In this document: in pieces, positions 10,036 to 20,585 of the stretch
Layout of the letters: each line of letters begins with the position of its first letter
Position numbering within the stretch: position 1 is the first letter of the stretch
Assembly: GCA_956465555.1 (NCBI GenBank)
Contig: OY101122.1
Span: 1,003,001-1,067,000, forward strand
DNA: 64,000 nucleotides
From: Nitzschia sp. pyKryTriq1
Lineage: Eukaryota > Bacillariophyta > Bacillariophyceae > Bacillariales > Bacillariaceae
Direction: 5' to 3'
Made by a program: the position numbers and the translations under genes
The notes under the pieces: model-generated
What the model was told of the DNA's origin: nothing
Seen by the model: only the letters and a program-made list of their open reading frames with translations
Database searches by the model: none

Positions 10036-12141
10036 ATGAAGTTGAGTGCCCCTACCGGCATCATGTTTGCGCTGTTGTTTTCGGCTGCTAGAGTGGCTGC
10101 TTTTACGCCTTCGCACGTCACCAGGACATCACAGTCGTCGGTTCTTGCACAGTCGATATTTCGTGGTAGCAGCTCTGTGGTTTCGCGGTGGATGGCAACT
10201 GTTGTTCCACCGGTGGAGGCAGACGAAGAAGTCATTGAATTGCCGACGAACGACAAAGACGATGAGCTACTCCGAATCCGTCACTCTTCGGCGCATGTGA
10301 TGGCTATGGCTGTCCAGAAAATATTTCCAGAGGCACAAGTCACTATTGGGCCATGGATCGATAATGGCTTTTATTACGACTTCTACTTCCCAGCGACGAC
10401 TGATCCAGAGAGTGGAGAGACCATCGAAGCGAGAAAGCTTAGCGACTCGGACTTGAAGAGCGTCAAAAAGGAAATGGACAAAATTATTTCCAAGGGATAT
10501 CCAATCACTAGGGAAGAGGTTACGAAGGAAGAAGCAGAGAGGCGGATCAAGGAAATTAATGAGCCCTTCAAGTTGGAGATCCTAGAGGGCCTGAAAGAGC
10601 CGATTACGATCTACCATATCGGAGACGAATGGTGGGATTTGTGTGCAGGACCTCATCTTGAAAGCACAGACAAGATCCCGAAAAAGGCAATTCAATTGCA
10701 AAGCGTAGCAGGGGCATACTGGCGTGGTGACGAGAAACGTGAAATGCTTCAACGTATCTATGCGACTGCTTGGAAGGATCCCGACCAGTTGAAGCAATAC
10801 AAGAAGCTTTTGGAAGAGGCAAAGAAGCGCGACCATCGCATGCTTGGTAAAAAGTTGGATCTTTTTTCTATTCAAGAAGATGCTGGTGGTGGTCTCGTCT
10901 TCTGGCATCCAAAGGGATCCAAGGTTCGAAAGCTCATTGAAGATTTCTGGAAGGAAGCCCACGACGAGGGCGGTTATGACGTCGTCTACACTCCCCACAT
11001 TGCCAACCTAAACTTGTGGAAAACATCAGGTCACTTTGACTTTTACCGATCCGACATGTTTGACCAGATGGATGTCGAAAACGAGCAGTATCAGATCAAG
11101 CCAATGAACTGCCCTTTCCATTGTTTGATGTATAAGGACGAACTTCGGTCGTACCGTGACTTGCCGATCCGATGGGCCGAGCTTGGAACCGTCTACAGGT
11201 AAGTTCTCGTTGGTGTTCTTGGTGTTATCTGGCCCAACATGTGCTGAAAACTTTCTCTCTGCTATAGATATGAACGATCTGGAACCCTCCACGGGTTAAT
11301 GCGCGTGCGTGGATTCACACAGGACGACGCTCATATCTATTGTCTTCCGGAACAACTGGAAAGTGAGATCGTTTCCGTGCTCGACCTGACCGAAAAGATC
11401 TTGACGAGATTTGGTTTCGACAAGTACGACATTATGCTGTCAACGCGTCCCGAAAAGGCTGTTGGATCAGATCAGATCTGGGAAGCTGCCACGGTGGCCC
11501 TCGAAGGCGCCTTGAAGACCAAGGGATGGGAATATGGCATCGACGAGGGAGGCGGTGCCTTTTATGGGCCCAAGATTGATGTGAAGATTCGAGATGCCAT
11601 TGGTCGTCAATGGCAATGTTCGACTGTCCAGTGTGATTTCAACTTACCCGAACGCTTTGGATTAGAGTACGTTAGCGCCGATGGAACTCGTGAGCAACCC
11701 ATCATGGTCCACCGCGCCATCTTTGGATCCCTGGAACGTTTCTTTGGTATCTTGACTGAAAATTGTTCGGGTGACTTTCCCTTCTGGTTGGCACCCACTC
11801 AATTGAAGCTGTTGCCAGTGACGGATGCTGTGCAAGACTACTGCAAGGAAATTGCCAAGAAAGCCAAAAAGGCAGGTATCCGGGTGGAAGTGGACCGAGG
11901 TAGCGAGCGTCTCGCCAAACAAATTCGGAATGCTGAACAACAGCGAGTCCCAATCATGGCCGTAGTCGGCATGAAGGAAATGGAAACAGGGAAACTTGCT
12001 ATCCGTAGCCGAAAGTTGGGAGATTTAGGTTCGTTTAGTGTGGACGACCTAATGAGCGAGTTGGCAGACTGCGCCTCCGATGCCGTGGAGATGACCAAGA
12101 TGGGTGAAGTTGAGGTGCACGTCGAAGAAAAGAGCGAGTAG
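10036..12141 (+). CDS. Threonyl-tRNA synthetase, plastid-type of cyanobacterial descent
   Basis: Two exons, 10036-11198 and 11268-12141, give 678 residues; the 69-nt intron splits an AG/A arginine codon within motif 2. It charges tRNA-Thr with threonine. The N-terminus is a signal peptide with VAAFTP at the cleavage site, followed by a basic Ser/Arg stretch, so plastid import (perhaps dual with mitochondrion) is expected. The second-additional domain starts at RIRHSSAHVMAMAVQKIFPEA (HxxxH editing site). The class II core follows: MNCPFHCLMY, motif 2 TVYRYERSG and LMRVRGFTQDDAH, motif 3 HRAIFGSLERFFGIL, then the anticodon domain from FWLAPTQLKLLPV. There is no TGS domain, as in cyanobacterial enzymes, which it resembles closely throughout. 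The gene ends about 360 bp from convergent RPL37. Confidence 0.95.
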
Positions 12142-12498
12142 ACTAAGGATCATTATATACGTAGATGTAGAAAGTGAAAGCTATTTGAATCGATGCAGTA
12201 CAGGTGTACTGTAGAACACAGAAGCTATGATACAGTGAGCTCAGTACATCTACAATGGTTCACCGAGCCCTTGCGTGAAATGCTATCTTCTCGTAGGAGA
12301 TCCATCCTACCACAATAGTGCTGTACTCTTTCAATGCTTCCATGCACCATCTAATAGGCCTCCATGATGTCGCAATGCATATAATCTAAAAATCATCAAA
12401 CAAGTATGATACCAGCTTCCATAGGAAAAACACAAACGTACTAAAGACAGTACGCCCTACTACTACTGACTCTTAAGACAGGGGAAGAATCAGATCAT
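12142..12498. other. Intergenic between convergent genes
   Basis: 3' flanks of threonyl-tRNA synthetase and RPL37. A CAGTACA-GG-TGTACTG inverted repeat lies at 12196-12211. Nothing else is seen. Confidence 0.55.
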
Positions 12499-13139
12499 CT
12501 AATCACTCTTAGCCGTTTGTTTCTTTGCTTGAGTTCCCTCCCTGAATCCATTCTTAAAGCGGCGGGTCATGGTCTTCATGTAACGCATGCGTCCAGTACC
12601 ATCAGTTCGGCGACCCTTGGCCTTTTGTCCCCAGTTGTACTGTCTCATCTTCTTGCTGGGGTATCCGCAGGACGAGCAAGTCGACTTTTGGATGTGGTAA
12701 CTAACCTTACCGCATCGACGGCAGGCAGTGTGAGACTTGTTGTGCCTCTTTCCGAATGATGTCGTACCCTTAGTCTGTAATTCGCAAACAGTATCGATAG
12801 AAGCAAAGAGCACAAAAGATAAATGCGTGAGAAAAATGAAACATCCAAGGTCCAACATTCATGCACAAGTCGATCAAAAAAACGAGCACGCTTCGACGAC
12901 AGCATTCAACAAACAGGGATTTCGAACACAGGCGACACTTTTTCATGTATCCGTGATGATAATAGACGATTTCGCAAGCGCAAAGCTTGATCGGCCATTC
13001 CAACAGCGGCAGCATTATCCAGCATGAAAGCAGATATTCTGTCCCAACTTCATCCCGTTTTAATGCTGCATACACTATAATATCTCTCTACACCATATAT
13101 TACAAGTGCTGTCAATCAACACAAACCAGTACGCACCAT
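12499..13139 (-). CDS. RPL37: 60S ribosomal protein L37 (eL37)
   Basis: Exon 1 is just the ATG (13139-13137); exon 2 is 12774-12499; total 92 residues. The 362-nt intron (GTGCGT...TTACAG) directly follows the start codon. The product begins [20 protein letters not shown], as in eL37 of other eukaryotes. It carries the zinc-binding pair CRRCG and CSSCGYP and the basic tail [20 protein letters not shown]. It is a structural protein of the large cytosolic ribosomal subunit. An ATG-only first exon is a known arrangement for ribosomal protein genes and explains why no in-frame ATG sits at the start of the conserved block. It shares a 536-bp divergent spacer with the SET-domain gene. Confidence 0.95.
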
Positions 13140-13675
13140 CTTGCTATTGTTGCAAAAATATTGGTAGTAAGACAGAGACGGGGGTCGTCGCTCTGCTGCC
13201 GCCTGCTTCTTGGTGATCGTTGATCGATCGTTCGTTGCTCGATTATTTGCGGCGCCCTCCGTCGTCGTCGGAGGACGGCGGAAGCGCCAGTAGTACATTT
13301 CTACGTGATTTTACGTGTTTCGCAAGGATTTAGTGGAGAGGTGAGAGGTAAATTATTGTTGCAATCGGAGTACTCGATCATTTTTGACTCAAAGGATACG
13401 ATGAGAAAACACCCGCGAACCGAATTCGCGTGTGAGATCCTTTGCGCCCCTTTTTCGATCCTCCCACCTTTCCCTCAATTTTCAAGTTGGATTTGGATTT
13501 TTTTGTCATCATTTTCAATTTTGGCATTGCACATTGCAACTTGCACCTTCCCAACAACTTGCTGATTCCTGATGCACTCCTCACTCCTTCTCGTTTCATC
13601 TGTCTGAAGAAGAAGAATCAATCAATCATCATCTTTTTTGTCTCTTCAAGTCTGATTGTCGCAAGTGTTTTTAAA
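13140..13675. other. Divergent promoter region RPL37 / SET-domain gene
   Basis: 536 bp between two starts on opposite strands. It contains a CGTCGTCGTCGG tract near 13262-13273. The SET-gene frame is open upstream of its chosen ATG, from 13442, but that part has no protein-like composition and is probably 5' UTR. Confidence 0.5.
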
Positions 13676-15928
13676 ATGCCAGCTAAACAACGAAATGCTC
13701 CAGCTCATCGCAAACGCGCTCGAGACGATGACAACACGAACAGCAGCAACACCGCCACCAACTCCAAAGCTGGCAAGCAACAACAGCAGCAGCAGCAGAA
13801 GCAGCAGAAACAACAACAACAACAACAACAACGTAGTACGCGAACCAGCCCTGGCGCCTACAAACAACTTGTGTATGGAGGGAGTGTGCTGATTGTCGCC
13901 ATTGTAGCAGGAGTCATGTGGAATGCCTTGGACTCCTCCACCGATCCTCGCGTTCTTCGTTTCTGGCCTCGAATCTGCCGGGTGGCCCAATGCGCTCGTT
14001 TTGTGAGGCCGATTCGACGAACCCTGGAAGCGGCTCGTCCGATACGTCCGGGAGAAATTGTGGCAGAAATCCCTCGGTCGATTCAAATATGGGATATCGA
14101 TGCCCTTCGAGACGATTTTGTTCAAACGGAGTTGTTGCCAGCTCGTCATGAACGAACGGGAAACAGGTTGCCAAGCGGAGCTTTTTTGGCAGCCTATTTG
14201 GCCTTGCAATTCTACCACCACCAACTCCAAGAATCATCGCCATCATCATCATCTGAAGCAACAAAAAACAACAATGACAATGACAATGCAACTGCAACAT
14301 ATATGAATGACAGTGTTGCCTTTGATCCAGTTCGAAAAGATTACTTTCATGTATTGCCATCATTGGAAGAATTATCGGATCATCCGCTGTTTTGGACGAC
14401 CGAGGAGATGGCCGAATTGTTAGGCCGTACTTCACTGAGTTTTGCAGTCGCTCTCACCTACAAGGAAATGGTGGCGTCCGAATATGGCGCTCTGGCTTCT
14501 GCTTCTCCCACCTTTGCTACTGTTATCCATGAAACCGACTACACGGCAGCACGCCTGTGGGTTTTGACGAGGAGTTTCAGTCCCGGCCCCCAAGGACCTC
14601 AGAACGAATTGATGGAAGACGAGCGAGCTCTTTTTGCCCAACATGTAGGCACCGATTTTCAGAAGGGGTGTCATGCCATGGTTCCCATTTTGGATTTGCT
14701 CAACCATCATCCAGCACCCAATGTGGCGTATTCCTACAATCCTGATAAGCGGGCCTTTGTCATCACCGCCGAAAGAACCATCCCGCCCAGTTTCGAGCTT
14801 TATGACTCTTATGGAAAATTTTCTGACCCGCATCTTTTTGCCAAATTCGGCTTTGTCAATGGAGATGGATCGGGTCATACCCAAACTACGATCAGTCTCT
14901 TTCATCGGATGCTCGATCTCCAGATGGGAGAAGAATTTTCACACTTTCCTACTAGTGTCGCCAATCCTGAGACGTTGAAACGAATTCAAGCGGCACAACG
15001 GAATGGGCTGGTACGCTACCTCCAATACGACGATGGCTACGTCGAATGTATTCCAGGCCCCGAGGCTCCTGGTGCTGATCCTGCCGCATGGGAGCTCAAG
15101 GAGCTCAAACTCCAACATTTGGCTCGCATGGCCAATGATGCATCTCGATGGGTGATCACGGTCCCACCTCGTCAACCAAAAAGTCGACCTGTCGAATCCA
15201 GTCAGGAAATCATTACCGAAGCACCACCCGACATGGATGTCCAAACGATTCGTTTCAATATTATGCCGTTGATTGAAACGTGCCGTCTGTTGTCATTGAC
15301 TCACAAAGACTATGACGGAGAGGCAATATCCATTCTACGACAAAACTTGGAGACACCCAATTTTGTCTTGGAACGGGACGGTGATGCCTTGGAATATCGA
15401 GCATTTATGTGGTATGTTCTACAACATTATTTTCTTCTTGTAATTCGTGGTGAGTGTTCTTTATTGTTTTTGGCAGGTAAATCTCATTGCGATATCTTCA
15501 CTTGCTTCCATTCACGCATCTTGTAGTCTGGCTCGTTTATCGAGCACAACACTGCTGAACTATGAGAATCGAAACGTCAAGGATGAGAAAGAAAATGTAG
15601 CCGTATTTAATCGAGAAGCTTTTGGCAGCCGGAATTGGACTGCGGCTCATTTGCGGCTAGGAGAGATGCAGGTACGTACATATGTATGGTGTCTCGTACC
15701 ACCAGATTCATTTGGATGTATCTTGCCCCCTCACAAATCACGAATTTGTCCTCGCTATTTCCACAGACACTACACGTTTTGTCGGGGCTGGCCTTCGGCC
15801 AAATGAAACAATTGCAAGAACAATTACCCGATCCGATTCCGGATGAATACACCGTGCGAGAGCGATCCTGCCCGAAGGAGTACGTCGAGGCGTTGGGACG
15901 CGAACGGGGGCAAATGGCGACAATGTAA
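13676..15928 (+). CDS. Membrane-anchored SET-domain lysine methyltransferase (RuBisCO-LSMT/SETD3 type)
   Basis: Three exons, 13676-15411, 15527-15671 and 15767-15928, give 680 residues. ATG 13676 (MPAKQRNAP) is chosen because a paralogue at 17730-19781 starts the same way (MPASNKRNQ). A basic head with a Gln tract (about residues 35-52, CAG/CAA) precedes one membrane segment (about 65-84). The SET domain of the split LSMT type follows: PGEIVAEIPRSIQIWDIDAL, then the core around MVPILDLLNHHPAPNVAY and YDSYGKFSDPHLFAKFGFVNGD, which bind S-adenosylmethionine and the substrate lysine. The C-terminal helical substrate domain ends with AFGSRNWTAAHLRLGEMQ. Splicing at both introns restores alignment with the paralogue (EYRAFMC versus EYRSWMC). 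The substrate is unknown. It is convergent with the phosphatase, 141 bp apart. Confidence 0.82.
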
Positions 15929-16069
15929 TGAGCAAGAAAGGTGCAGATATACCTATGCTGCAACGGTTTATACGTTATGTAGGGCCTGGGAATCTCTTGG
16001 GTTGCCATCCGAAAAATGCATCCAAACTTGTCCGCTTAACGGAGCAACACAAGATAAGCCATCAGCTCT

Positions 16070-16963
16070 TCATTGCTTTAACAAAACTCGTTTGAGTCGT
16101 TCCCGCCAGCTTGCATCGAATCCAATCTCGTCAAGATAGTTCTCCACGGAACCGTATTTGGCCCGAAGATGGGACAGGGCGCCATCGAGGCCTTGTTTGT
16201 TGGCCCCGCTCATAATCTTTGGATCAACCAGTGCGACACTGTGCTTCTTGAAAGACATCGCCATGACGTGCTTCGCCTCCGTTTCACTTATCACATATTC
16301 GGTTACCATGTCCTCATAGGAGAAACCGGCGACAGACTGTAGAAGCATGCAGACCATCCCAGTTCTGTCTTTACCAGCCGTACAATGGACCAGAATCTTG
16401 GCATCTGGGACTTGCTCTAGATAGTTGGTGAAAAGCTTGAGCACCAATTCCATCGATTCTTTCCTTTCGAGTATTAGTTCATTCAAACCCGCCAGCCCTC
16501 GACTGTTGAAAGAGCTGCGTCGTTTTTGAAATACAGCCTTTTCATCCAAACCGTTTAATTCGTTCGGCGCCAGCCAGTTTTTGTCGATAAAGGAGATGAA
16601 TGTTTCGGCATAATTTCCAATAAAATCTACTCGAACCATGTATCTTTTCCCAACTTCGAAAGTCTCTGGGATTGTGTTATCTTGCACTTCAAAAGCACCG
16701 CCTGGAGCTTTTTCGACCAATTTTTCTTTCAACGGAATATCACCTTCGTGGCTAGGTCGAAGATCCAATATCAGATCCGCTTCATTGAGAATAAATCGCT
16801 CGGCCTCGTTTAATTGGCAATCGTCATAGCCCTCGATTTTGTTGGCCGCAGACTCTGGGGCAGAACTGCGATATAACTTTACGCCGGGGACTCCGGGCAA
16901 GATGGGTCGAAAGTTCACGACGGGAATGCTGTCGTCAGCTGATGAAGACAAGGAGCCTGACAT
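16070..16963 (-). CDS. Protein tyrosine phosphatase family (Y_phosphatase3-like)
   Basis: Single exon, 297 residues. The catalytic P-loop HCTAGKDRTG is at about residues 193-202, with the nucleophile Cys near 194 and Arg near 200. The N-terminal NFRPILPGVPGVKLYRSSAP and ADLILDLRPSHEG correspond to the NFRD.G / yRS / iDLR elements of the bacterial and fungal tyrosine or dual-specificity phosphatases of this family. No signal peptide or membrane segment is seen, so it is probably cytosolic. Some relatives act on phosphoinositides or phosphotyrosine; the substrate cannot be told from sequence. It sits between two inverted SET-domain paralogues. Confidence 0.82.
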   Translation of the reverse strand: MSGSLSSSADDSIPVVNFRPILPGVPGVKLYRSSAPESAANKIEGYDDCQLNEAERFILNEADLILDLRPSHEGDIPLKEKLVEKAPGGAFEVQDNTIPETFEVGKRYMVRVDFIGNYAETFISFIDKNWLAPNELNGLDEKAVFQKRRSSFNSRGLAGLNELILERKESMELVLKLFTNYLEQVPDAKILVHCTAGKDRTGMVCMLLQSVAGFSYEDMVTEYVISETEAKHVMAMSFKKHSVALVDPKIMSGANKQGLDGALSHLRAKYGSVENYLDEIGFDASWRERLKRVLLKQ

Positions 16964-17729
16964 TACGCAGAAGGATGATGATCAATGGGAACGACAATAT
17001 ATGGAGGAACTCTATCGCAAAGATGGTGTGATGGCAGGGGAGGGATGCGAAGATGATGTTCCTTGGTGGGAGATACCGGTACGTCTACGACCGCATAAAT
17101 GGCAAATGGCATGTCGGAAACGCTACACGCTACCGGTACCGGTACAACCTGTACAGAATCAGTACCAGGTATTGGAAGTGCTACGCATTAATACCGGTAC
17201 TGTACTGTGCAGGTACTCATACCTGTACTTGTTCGTAGGGGCGAGGGGGGCTGCGTGCAGACAGTACCAGTACTACGACCACTCTTATTTACCCCCTGGG
17301 GAGGGCGTGATCCTGAGTGTTCTAATTAGTCGATAATGATGATTGGAAGAGTTCTGCCTATCACTACAGTACCTCCTGGTATTCGAATTACTCTAGCTGG
17401 TGGTGATGCTCAATGCTCATCGCTGGCTTACTTCTTAATCTTCTTTCGTCTATCTCCCCCTCTCTCTTGTAAAATGATCAAGAAGTTGTACCGGTACTCC
17501 TGAGGATTCGAAATCTAGTTCGTGGGGTAGCTTGTCTTCGGCGAAATAGGTATCTTCATGATCCAATCTCTTGTTTACGCTAGCTAGAGGGTGGAGACAG
17601 CCCCTACTGCGAGCCCAATGCCCAGTGCTCCGATACCATTACTCTATTGAAATAATAGCCTACTCTCGTCCACTATATTCACCATTGCTACGGCTACAAG
17701 TAGCAAGTAACAATTTATATTGTTTGTCT
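16964..17729. other. Intergenic with GTAC/ACCGGT cluster
   Basis: No gene supported. A dense GTAC-word cluster spans 17073-17228, with ACCGGTACCGGTAC at its centre. Confidence 0.6.
17073..17228. repeat. GTAC-word cluster
   Basis: Contains TACCGGTACG, a CTACCGGTACCGGTAC block near 17130-17145, AGTACCAGGTA, ATACCGGTACTGTACTG and AGGTACT. Same word family as other intergenic clusters in the window. Confidence 0.6.
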
Positions 17730-19781
17730 CTATAGTTCGATCTTATACTTGGAATTATGCATCTCGTCAAAGAGAAAAGTTTGGTACTCGTCGGGACATG
17801 GATACTCCATGGTGCTGTATTCTGGTTTGTCTGGGAGTGTATCTCCCCACAGTTCTGACACTTTTTCTTTGACAATGGTAGCTACAACTTGCATTGACTG
17901 CATTTCTCCCAGGCGCACATTCGCTGCTCCCCAGTCTCTGGATCCAAAGGCACGTCCTTTGTTCATTTTGTGGACTCGTTGCCGTTCGGAGCGCACGTCC
18001 GCTTCAAAGGATATGATACCGGCTCTCATCCATCGCCGTAAACACATCCAGGATCGGTACTCTAATGAATCATTTCCTTTCTTCAGGATGAAGCTTTTAT
18101 TATGCAAATTTTCTCGCAGGACCTCGGAGGCCTTACCATCAAGATCACTCACAACCAAGGACATGAGACGACAAGTCGACATTGGAAGCTCGAGGTCGAG
18201 ATTTTCTTTAGCATAAAAGGGGATGGGAGTGGGCGGTTCCAAAATAATTGGGGTATCATGAGTGATGCCGGGGAAGGAATATGGGTTGCGAGCTGGAACC
18301 GAAAACTGCCATCGCTCGGGAATATTCGCAATGCGTAGTAGATGTTTGTGCTTCAACAATTTCAAGTCAGCTTCGTCGGGGTGTGTGGATGGTCCAGGTA
18401 TGCATTCACTGTAGCCGTCATCAAATTTCAAATATTCGGCAACTGGCCTTTCCATGAATTCAAAGAGCCGGGATGTGAGTCCGCTTGAAGGAAAATAGTC
18501 ATATTGGGAGGATATACTGAGCTTGAGAATATCGTGGTAGAAAGCCAAGCTGACTTGAGCGGGCGAACTCCCGTCACCATTGACAAATCCATATCGAGCA
18601 TACAGATGTGCATCGGTGATGCCGGTGGCATACGAGGCCATGGGTTCAAACCCCTTCTCGATCCGACGGTTATCAGCACGAACCACAAAAGCGCCATCGC
18701 TGTTGAGTTCCGTAATGTTGTACCCGTACTCCACATTGTTTTGAGGGTGATGATTGAACAAATCGGCGATTGGGATGAGCGCTATACAGCCATCTTTTTC
18801 CAGATCAATACCCAAGATATCCTTGTACGACGAGAGCTCATCTTGCAGCAACTGTTCCGGACTGTACTGGGCCTTCAAAAAAGTTCCTTTAATGGCTTGT
18901 TCTGGTCCAGGTGGACCTACTCGTATTGCTCTCGTTAAGACATTCATCCGAGCCTCAAAGTATTCTCTCTGACTAATCATCTCGTTGAACTTTGGTGAAA
19001 AGGAAGAAAAAGCTTCCCACTCGCTAATTATCATGTTTCGATAGGCCTGCAGGACACCGTAACCTTCGGAAAATCCAAGAAGATCTTTCATATGGTCGGC
19101 ATCTGCAAACAAAGGATGGTTTTTCTCCAAATCTTCCAACGACCCCAAGACATCATAGTACGCCAATTCCAGGATTTCCATTTGCCAGTCCCGGCTGGTG
19201 TCCGCCTTTCGCTTCAGTTGCAATGCTAGATACGCCGCCAAGAAGGCCTCACTTCCCACGCTGTTCCCCGATTGTCGATGACTCGCTTCAAATAAATGCA
19301 GACGAATCCATGGATCCCTCAATGCATCCAGATCCCATAATTGCAGGGACCGTGGAATTTCAAATAGAACTTCCCCCGGTTCAATCCTTTCCGTGGCTCG
19401 AAAATACCGTTTGCTGATCTGCAGACTCTTGTGACAGAAAAAGCGCACTTGACTATACATCCCCAGGCAGGCCCGGCCGACTAAAAATCCTATCCGAGGA
19501 TCGGGCCCGGGCCACGTGGTGGGATCATCGGCTGGATCCACCTTTTCCGGGGGCGTTGTCATGGACAAAAATCCATTCTCTTCGATCAACGGTTTGATAA
19601 GAACAGCTGCGACGACCACCATGATGGACACCATCACCACTAGAACTCTCGAAAGTGCGGCTGTGCTATCATCTTTGGCCCCACTAAGGTTATGGGGGTG
19701 GTGAGCCGGCTTGTCTGTGTTCTTTTTGGCGAATCCTTTCTTTTTGTTGGCGACTTGATTCCTCTTGTTGGATGCAGGCAT
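17730..19781 (-). CDS. Membrane-anchored SET-domain lysine methyltransferase, intronless paralogue
   Basis: Single exon, 683 residues; a paralogue of the gene at 13676-15928 in inverted orientation. It has a basic head (MPASNKRNQVANKKKGFAKK), one membrane segment at about 45-64, and the same SET elements: PGEVLFEIPRSLQLWDLDAL, IPIADLFNHHPQNNVEYGYN, and YARYGFVNGDGSSPAQVSL. The C-terminal domain has LEYRSWMCLRR and AFGSRDWGAANVRLGEMQ, exactly the places where the other copy is interrupted by introns; here there are none. The family methylates lysine (RuBisCO large subunit, aldolase, or histidine in actin for SETD3); the target here is unknown. It is divergent from the transhydrogenase gene. 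Confidence 0.82.
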   Translation of the reverse strand: MPASNKRNQVANKKKGFAKKNTDKPAHHPHNLSGAKDDSTAALSRVLVVMVSIMVVVAAVLIKPLIEENGFLSMTTPPEKVDPADDPTTWPGPDPRIGFLVGRACLGMYSQVRFFCHKSLQISKRYFRATERIEPGEVLFEIPRSLQLWDLDALRDPWIRLHLFEASHRQSGNSVGSEAFLAAYLALQLKRKADTSRDWQMEILELAYYDVLGSLEDLEKNHPLFADADHMKDLLGFSEGYGVLQAYRNMIISEWEAFSSFSPKFNEMISQREYFEARMNVLTRAIRVGPPGPEQAIKGTFLKAQYSPEQLLQDELSSYKDILGIDLEKDGCIALIPIADLFNHHPQNNVEYGYNITELNSDGAFVVRADNRRIEKGFEPMASYATGITDAHLYARYGFVNGDGSSPAQVSLAFYHDILKLSISSQYDYFPSSGLTSRLFEFMERPVAEYLKFDDGYSECIPGPSTHPDEADLKLLKHKHLLRIANIPERWQFSVPARNPYSFPGITHDTPIILEPPTPIPFYAKENLDLELPMSTCRLMSLVVSDLDGKASEVLRENLHNKSFILKKGNDSLEYRSWMCLRRWMRAGIISFEADVRSERQRVHKMNKGRAFGSRDWGAANVRLGEMQSMQVVATIVKEKVSELWGDTLPDKPEYSTMEYPCPDEYQTFLFDEMHNSKYKIEL

Positions 19782-20585
19782 GGTGGTGTGAATACGGTAG
19801 GAATATTGGTGATGTCCGAATCCTCTTTGGTCAAGCTCTCGTCATTGTCTAGAGACTATTCTCGGGGCGGGGGTAGATGATTGATTCATTCTGTTATGTT
19901 CTGTTGATGTATGTACTTGTACTGATGCAATACCGGTACCAGGTACGCTGTACAAGTAATAGTCCTCGTGGGGCCGCTTTGAAAGCAAGGACGATGATCT
20001 GGCATCTGGCGTCTGGCGGGCGTCATTGTGGGCGTCCGTCCGCCGATGCAGAAAAATGAAAGAGAATGCTGAAAAATGCTGGAGTGAGACCTACTGTAGA
20101 GCTCGCGTGCAAAGGCAACGGTTCTCATTTATTTGTCTGTCATTCGACCGTCAAACCGAAATTTTAGGCCTCTTGGCCAATCACCGAGCGAGAGAGCGAT
20201 CCATGCCATCTGCTCTACTAGCTGGATGTGAGACTACGAGAATTACGCACGGTAGAGACATGCCATCAACCCAGGGAGATGAGAGAATTTCAATATGCCA
20301 TCCTTACGTTCACACATAGTTGGGCCGACTAAGATACATTTCCTCCAGCTCTCGGAAGGAAGATCTTCTGTCGAAGAAAAGGTGGTGTTCTAGGATTCTT
20401 CTTCCTTTTGTTTTTAGTAGTGTTCTCGACACCGACCGATCACCCAATCAATCTCTCATCACCCCCCATCGACCCCATCACGCAATCCAACAATCGTTGG
20501 CTTCTGTCATCTGCTTTTTTCGGTTGTGACGAAAGAAGAAAGGATTTCAAGGTCATAAACTAACTCGCATCCTCACCAGGCGACC
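19782..20585. other. Divergent promoter region SET paralogue / transhydrogenase
   Basis: No gene supported. A GTAC-word cluster lies at 19912-19957, including TACCGGTACCAGGTACGCTG. Confidence 0.55.
19912..19957. repeat. GTAC-word cluster
   Basis: Short block of TGTACTTGTACTG, ATACCGGTACCAGGTACG and TGTACAAGTA words, the same family as at 6051, 17073, 27149, 31386, 32908 and 35161. Confidence 0.55.

Noticed and set aside
12770-13075. 101-codon frame inside the RPL37 intron
   Set aside because: Lies in a well-supported intron on the same strand; no family likeness.
13442-13675. N-terminal extension of the SET-domain protein
   Set aside because: Composition is unlike protein, and the paralogue starts at the point matching ATG 13676.
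16839-17336. Open frame of 165 codons antisense to the phosphatase start and into the intergenic region
   Set aside because: Its second half translates the GTAC-word cluster; no domain is seen, and the phosphatase is certain.
17500-17520. Sequence like a tRNA B box (GGATTCGAAATC)
   Set aside because: Not a full match, no A box or acceptor stem at the right distance. No tRNA could be supported in the window by eye; a tRNA covariance search would settle it.
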